From: a bacterium
Lineage (GTDB): Bacteria; UBP15; UBA6099
Assembly (NCBI GenBank): GCA_029564595.1
Contig: JAKQPS010000183.1
Location: 47,886 to 111,885, forward strand
DNA: 64,000 bases
Reading direction: 5' to 3'
In this document: one piece after another, positions 59,789-64,000 of the stretch
How the letters are laid out: the number at the start of each line of letters is the position of its first letter
Numbering within the stretch: position 1 is the stretch's first letter
Notes under the pieces: model-generated
What the model saw: only the letters and a program-made list of their open reading frames with translations
What the model was told of the DNA's origin: nothing
Database searches by the model: none
Made by a program: the position numbers and the translations under genes

Positions 59789-61192
59789 ATGCTTACAAAA
59801 GTTGCGACATCGAAAGAAAAAATCCTTGTCAAAAATGTTCGCGTGCTGGACGTTGTCGGCGGTTCCCTTAGCGAGCCTAAGAACGTGCTTTGCGGCGGTG
59901 GGGTCATCAGGGACATAAACGCCGATATCAACACGCCGGATTGCGACATGATTGACGGCGAAGGCCGGACTCTTATGCCCGGCCTCATCGACTGCCACGC
60001 GCATATCCTTTCCCCTTTCCTATCCGAGCAGAAAGGTTTTCTCGGCGCATGGACGTTCCGCCAGATGAAAAAAAACCTAGAAGCCACCCTCGCTTGCGGC
60101 GTGGTGTGCGTCCGCGACATGCTGTCCACCATCCGCGCCATGAACTCCATCAGGAAAAAAATCGCGGACGGCGAGTGGATTGGCCCGACCATATTCGCTT
60201 CAGGCGCGGTATTGAGTTGCAGCGACGGCTACCCGGAATTCATCAACCCCCTTTACTTCCCACTGTCCGCCGCAATAGGCCAGCCGAAAGTCAACATCAC
60301 TACTCCGAAACAGGCGCGCGCGGTGGTGCGCAGGCTTAAGGAACTAGGAGCCGACCACATAAAAATCGGTTTCACAAGCTATACCCGGGAATTCGACGCC
60401 CACAAACGGATGCCCACCATCACTGATTTCGTGTTCGACTCCATCTGCAAAACCGCTCACGAACATTTCCTCAAGGTCGCCGTTCACCACAACTGGTCGG
60501 AAGACTTAATCCGCATTCTCAGACACGACATCGACACCCTCGAACACCTCGTCTATGACCGCGTTATCAAAGACGCCGAGATTGAGTTAATCCTCAAAAA
60601 AGGCATCACAGTCGTTCCGACGCTGACAATTTCCGAAGGCATGGCGCGTTTCGAGGAAAAACTGGACTTCCTCAAGAGCGAGCGCGCCGCGGAAATGTTC
60701 GAGGAGAAACCTCTAAAGCACTTGACTTGGATCGCGGAAACTTGGCTGAACTTCAAAGGGGAAAGTTACGACAAGGCATTCGGCTTCTGGCGGGCGAACA
60801 GAAAGAACTTCGCCGGAGTTCAGGAGACGGCCCGCAAGCTGGTCGCGGCGGGAGTTCCAATCTGCGCCGGAACCGACCTCGGAGCCGTCTGCGCGTTCCC
60901 CGGCGAGCTGCCCGACGAAATCAAGCGGCTCCACAACGCCGGAATGTCAAAACTGGACGCGATTCGCGCCGCCACCATCAACGCCGCCCGCATGCTCCGC
61001 GTCGAAGACAGGCTCGGCTCCGTCGAGCCGGGCAGGAACTCCGACATTATCATCGTCGACGGAAACCCGCTCGAAGATTTAAACGCCCTGCGCAGAGTTC
61101 GCATCGTCGGCAAAAACGGCTCTTGGTTCAAGCCTGACCATCCGGAAGCCCCTGACTTCTGGCTCGGACATGAAACGGTATTTAACGGATAA
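59789..61192 (+). CDS. Amidohydrolase (imidazolonepropionase-like) family protein
   Basis: This 467-residue metal-dependent hydrolase has the amidohydrolase barrel motifs in order: MPGLIDCHAHI near 64 (HxH), DHIKIGF near 190 (bridging Lys), VAVHHNW near 230, DTLEHLVYD near 250 (His) and CAGTDLGAV near 362 (Asp). The last part (GRNSDIIIVDGNPLEDL) is the beta-sandwich shared by cytosine-deaminase-type and prolidase-type members. The substrate is unknown; peptide-like amides and cyclic ureas are typical. It stands alone between a divergent gene and tRNA-Leu. Confidence 0.87.
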   Translation: MLTKVATSKEKILVKNVRVLDVVGGSLSEPKNVLCGGGVIRDINADINTPDCDMIDGEGRTLMPGLIDCHAHILSPFLSEQKGFLGAWTFRQMKKNLEATLACGVVCVRDMLSTIRAMNSIRKKIADGEWIGPTIFASGAVLSCSDGYPEFINPLYFPLSAAIGQPKVNITTPKQARAVVRRLKELGADHIKIGFTSYTREFDAHKRMPTITDFVFDSICKTAHEHFLKVAVHHNWSEDLIRILRHDIDTLEHLVYDRVIKDAEIELILKKGITVVPTLTISEGMARFEEKLDFLKSERAAEMFEEKPLKHLTWIAETWLNFKGESYDKAFGFWRANRKNFAGVQETARKLVAAGVPICAGTDLGAVCAFPGELPDEIKRLHNAGMSKLDAIRAATINAARMLRVEDRLGSVEPGRNSDIIIVDGNPLEDLNALRRVRIVGKNGSWFKPDHPEAPDFWLGHETVFNG

Positions 61193-61304
61193 GCGGAGCG
61201 GAGAGCCTCGCGGCAGTCTAAGCCATAAACCTGAGCCTCTGCAAATATACACAGATTATACACAGACAAGGCGGATCAACCACAGCTAAAAAAACGCATA
61301 GGCC

Positions 61305-61332
61305 TTGAAAAGACACGCGAATTAAGTAAAAT
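61305..61332 (+). promoter_or_regulatory. Promoter of tRNA-Leu
   Basis: TTGAAA (61305-61310) and TAAAAT (61327-61332) are separated by 16 bases, ending ten bases before the tRNA. Confidence 0.65.
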
Positions 61333-61342
61333 TCAAACACGC

Positions 61343-61428
61343 GCCGAAGTGGCGGAACAGGTAGACGCAGCAGACTCAAAATCTGCCGAGGATCACTCCT
61401 CGTGGGGGTTCGATTCCCTTCTTCGGCA
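61343..61428 (+). tRNA. tRNA-Leu, anticodon CAA
   Basis: An 86-base class II tRNA with a perfect 7-base-pair acceptor stem (GCCGAAG with CTTCGGC), D arm, anticodon arm GCAGA-CTCAAAA-TCTGC (anticodon CAA, reads TTG), a long variable arm (CCGAGGATCACTCCTCG region) and a GTTCGATTCC T loop. The discriminator is A and CCA is not encoded. Confidence 0.95.
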
Positions 61429-61435
61429 TAAAAAA

Positions 61436-61463
61436 GCCACTGATGAAGTGGCTTATTTATTTT
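61436..61463 (+). terminator. Terminator after tRNA-Leu
   Basis: GCCACT and AGTGGC form a perfect 6-base-pair stem with a 5-base loop eight bases after the tRNA, followed by T-rich TTATTTATTTT. Confidence 0.75.
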
Positions 61464-61498
61464 ACGGTTTTCTAAAAGACGCCGGGACAACCAATATT

Positions 61499-63847
61499 AT
61501 GTTAAGGATTATCAGAGTTAACCGCGCCTTAGCTTCGTTTTTTCTGACAACAGTATTCATAACCTGTCTGCAGTGCAAGTCGCCTGCTCAAGCGAATATG
61601 CCTATAAACTGCTTCACACGGGTGATGTATCCTGTTCAACTGCTTGATTTTATTGAGCAAATAGACTATTGGCTTGTTGGTGATGACTGGCATTATATGG
61701 ATTATCGAGTGTTGGCCTCCGACACGCTAGCGATGAGGTTCAGGAAAGATGAATCTGAAGTCAACATCTATGTTAATAACAGGGTTCTCCCAGATGCCAC
61801 TAAGTATCATACCGGCAGTTTTCAACTCCGATCAGAAATTATACAAGGGAGGCCGCTTGATACAGATATACTTCTTCTCAACCTGATTTTTGAATTATCA
61901 ATTAATGACAACGGCAATATGAAACTCGATTTTGCAGACGAACGCATAGAAAGGCATGTAGAGTTTAAGAAACCCGCTAGCAAATGGCCAAGCGCTCGCA
62001 GGATCAGATTTCTGAAACTTATTCTTATTGTCGCATCATCAATTATTTCGATTCTAATTTTTTTATCAGCGCCGTTGCCAATAAAAAATACACGTCATTT
62101 CATAATATTTCTATTTCTTTCCATTATTGTCGGCTTTTTTGTTGTTCCAGACCTTCTTATTGATTACAGTTCTGGAGATTATCATATATACACAGATTCA
62201 TTAAAATTCTTATTGAACAGAACGGACATGCCAATTAATGATAAGCCGATATTCATTTTCAAGGCCTTCTTGGACATTTTTGGGTATAGTTTGGATAATC
62301 TGTTTCTTTTTTCACGCTTCATGTCAGTATTGTTAATGGTGTCTGTCTACCTGTTCTGTTTATGTGTTACCCGGAATACTAGGATCTCTGCGATTGCGGG
62401 CGTCTTGATTCTTAGCTGTCCCGGCATGCTCATGGCAACCGGAGCGATAACTCGCCACTTGCATGCGGCCACATTCATATTTGTTTCTTTAATTTTCATG
62501 ATTTCAAGCGCTAGAAGTAAAGTGGCCGTTTCAAAAATCGTTTATGGAATCATCTCCATATTTCTTTTGGTTTTAGGCATACTTCAGAAGGGAGATTTCT
62601 TTTATTTCTCGTTCATATATTTTCTTGTTTTTTTCACGCTCGACAGGAAACAAAACGACTTCTCAATTTGGATGGTAATTGCGAAAAGCGCTGTATGCGG
62701 CGCTGTAATCATCTGTGTCGTCTTAGCCGCGGATAAGTATTTCAACCTTATGTGGCTCGAAATCTTGGATAAAAAAGCAGGAAGCAATGCCAATATCTTT
62801 CTTTCTCCCAGATATTTATTTAATGAACAACTTCATTTCCTAGTTGCCAGTTACATCCTGATTATCCCACCGGTATTCCCCTTAAAAGCAATATGCTTGG
62901 CTGGTTGGAAAAAAATATGGAAATATCCCTCGTTATGCCTGCCTTTGCTGGTCTGTGTTCTTGTTTTTATTCTTGAGTATTTAATGACTTTGCCATGGCT
63001 TCCCAACGTACTGACAATGAGAACCATCGTTATTTCGCCTTTTATAATTATCGGCTCAGCTGTAGTTCTGGAAAACCTTCTGTTCCGTTCGAGAGTGAAA
63101 ATGTTTTATGCTTTAATATTTCTGAGTCTTGCGGCAAATGCGGTGTATTATCCTTATTTAAATCACATACACAGGAACGCGCCAAAGGCGCTTGAATACA
63201 GAATGCTCAAAAAGGTTGCGGAAGAACACAAAGGATGCGTCGTTTTTACAAGTCCTCTGCATAATGACGAAACAAGTTTGCCGCAGCTTTGGGCTCTTAA
63301 TCCCGCAGCCGAATTCGAGATTTACGATATCTCCGATTTTATTAGACCCGGCTCCGACTGCCACCTGCAATATGACACGCTTGACTATTGTCTACATGGC
63401 AGATATTATGATGTTATATCAAATAAACATATATTTGCGAAAAGGGCTAATTATCAGCAGGTTTGGGATATATTTTTATCACATCTGTATTATTCCCAAA
63501 ACAAGTTCAAAGTTCCCATCAAGTCATGCATTAGCGACCTCGGAAACCAATATTGCCGGGACCGTGGTAAAATAGAAAGAAGCCCAGCCCCAGATTGCTG
63601 TTTTTCGAACGTTTTTCATGAATATATCAGAAGCGGGAAGTGCGCGCTTTTCTTCCAGAGCAGTTACCGGCTATTCAACCAAACTATGTTCACATCGGAG
63701 GAAAAAGACGATTATATTCTTTCCATCCTTGAAACTCAGAAGCTATATGAAGCAGGGTTTTCAGCGATCTACAGGATAACCGGCATTAATTCTACAAATC
63801 CTCATAATCTTGCTTTTGAATGTCCGAAGAACGGCGAATTACATTAG
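61499..63847 (+). CDS. Large multi-pass membrane protein, possibly GT-C type; AT-rich
   Basis: This 782-residue protein starts with a hydrophobic N-terminus (ALASFFLTTVFITCLQC), has a soluble segment of about 150 residues, then about 9-11 membrane helices (180-590) and a C-terminal extracytoplasmic domain of about 180 residues with many Cys. The first loop after the first helix pair (IDYSSGDYHIYTDSLKF) is placed like the acidic loop of GT-C glycosyltransferases, but no family is firmly recognised. Codon use is much richer in A/T than in its neighbours. The ATG at 61499 is used because the tRNA terminator ends just before it; the frame is open back into the tRNA. Confidence 0.6.
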   Translation: MLRIIRVNRALASFFLTTVFITCLQCKSPAQANMPINCFTRVMYPVQLLDFIEQIDYWLVGDDWHYMDYRVLASDTLAMRFRKDESEVNIYVNNRVLPDATKYHTGSFQLRSEIIQGRPLDTDILLLNLIFELSINDNGNMKLDFADERIERHVEFKKPASKWPSARRIRFLKLILIVASSIISILIFLSAPLPIKNTRHFIIFLFLSIIVGFFVVPDLLIDYSSGDYHIYTDSLKFLLNRTDMPINDKPIFIFKAFLDIFGYSLDNLFLFSRFMSVLLMVSVYLFCLCVTRNTRISAIAGVLILSCPGMLMATGAITRHLHAATFIFVSLIFMISSARSKVAVSKIVYGIISIFLLVLGILQKGDFFYFSFIYFLVFFTLDRKQNDFSIWMVIAKSAVCGAVIICVVLAADKYFNLMWLEILDKKAGSNANIFLSPRYLFNEQLHFLVASYILIIPPVFPLKAICLAGWKKIWKYPSLCLPLLVCVLVFILEYLMTLPWLPNVLTMRTIVISPFIIIGSAVVLENLLFRSRVKMFYALIFLSLAANAVYYPYLNHIHRNAPKALEYRMLKKVAEEHKGCVVFTSPLHNDETSLPQLWALNPAAEFEIYDISDFIRPGSDCHLQYDTLDYCLHGRYYDVISNKHIFAKRANYQQVWDIFLSHLYYSQNKFKVPIKSCISDLGNQYCRDRGKIERSPAPDCCFSNVFHEYIRSGKCALFFQSSYRLFNQTMFTSEEKDDYILSILETQKLYEAGFSAIYRITGINSTNPHNLAFECPKNGELH

Positions 63848-63896
63848 GACATTTAGGGACAATGCTGTTCAACCATGAAAAACTGAGCGGGCAAAA

Positions 63897-63911
63897 AGCC
63901 GCGTAGCGGCT
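63897..63911. repeat. Short hairpin at the window end
   Basis: AGCCGC-GTA-GCGGCT forms a 6-base-pair stem after the last gene, without a U-run. The last 150 bases of the window hold nothing else identifiable. Confidence 0.3.
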
Positions 63912-64000
63912 GTGTGTATGCGCGCCTATAGGCAAAAGAGACATTATTTTCGATTTTTTCACATTAATAAAAATATAGGCTTGATTTTGTTCTTCTTTTT

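Noticed and set aside
61246-61266. Two adjacent TATACACAGA units resembling DnaA boxes or an origin
   Set aside because: They differ from the DnaA consensus, there are only two, no dnaA, dnaN or AT-rich unwinding region is present, and tRNA-Leu follows.

Overview
The window looks like chromosomal core sequence from an uncultured, Gram-negative (diderm) bacterium. TolC- and HlyD-type efflux parts imply an outer membrane. The DNA is GC-rich, and most genes have clear GGAG-type ribosome binding sites and ATGA start/stop overlaps. Several traits fall outside well-studied lineages: the archaeal-type entry to aromatic biosynthesis (ADH synthase plus dehydroquinate synthase II), a type-2 IleRS, separate PurL and PurQ with a doubled PurS, and a ThiD2-ThiE fusion. 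I cannot name the phylum; a deltaproteobacterium-like or candidate-phylum organism fits. All calls come from reading the sequence and from family knowledge, with no database search.

Layout. 0-2.5 kb: a degenerate PIN-like ORF and the two aromatic-entry enzymes. 2.7-6.3 kb: a secreted protein, a PilZ-ABC ATPase fusion with its ABC-2 permease, and folK. 6.4-12.1 kb: a cofactor run, panB-panC-panD-nadA-nadX-nadC-coaX, behind a strongly folded leader. 12.2-19.1 kb: carB and ileS on the minus strand. ileS is preceded by what reads as a complete amino-acid attenuator: promoter, a 22-codon leader peptide with five isoleucine codons, an antiterminator and an intrinsic terminator. 19.2-26.9 kb: phosphodiester glycosidase, an EEP-family hydrolase with a DegT aminotransferase, a class II aldolase-like protein, a family-4 uracil-DNA glycosylase, a YggT/DivIVA/DUF167 cluster, and rpmB. 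27.0-32.5 kb: an alpha/beta hydrolase and a TetR-TolC-HlyD-ABC permease operon with a palindromic operator. 32.6-33.4 kb: the wreck of a REP-associated (RAYT) transposase, with duplicated and expanded repeats. 33.4-43.1 kb: a MazG-like protein coupled to a large phosphatase-like membrane protein, a cNMP-binding protein, GH36, SCP2, a CvpA-like protein, metK and NamZ. 43.3-48.1 kb: two class III cyclases flanking two membrane proteins in one coupled unit. 48.2-55.7 kb: purS2-purL-purQ and a TPP-riboswitch-controlled thiE-thiS-thiG-thiC operon. 55.8-61.2 kb: a GT-C glycosyltransferase, a coiled-coil protein, GDPD, a STAS protein and an amidohydrolase. 61.3-64 kb: tRNA-Leu(CAA) followed by an AT-rich large membrane protein that looks foreign to the rest.

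How the genes work together. The pan, nad and coaX genes cover most of the route from aspartate to NAD and to CoA precursors. The pur unit lies upstream of AIR, the purine intermediate that ThiC consumes, so the pur and thi operons are metabolically linked. The most interesting items for follow-up are the ileS leader-peptide attenuator, the cyclase pair with complementary active-site substitutions, the structured panB leader, the PilZ-ABC fusion and the RAYT/REP wreck.
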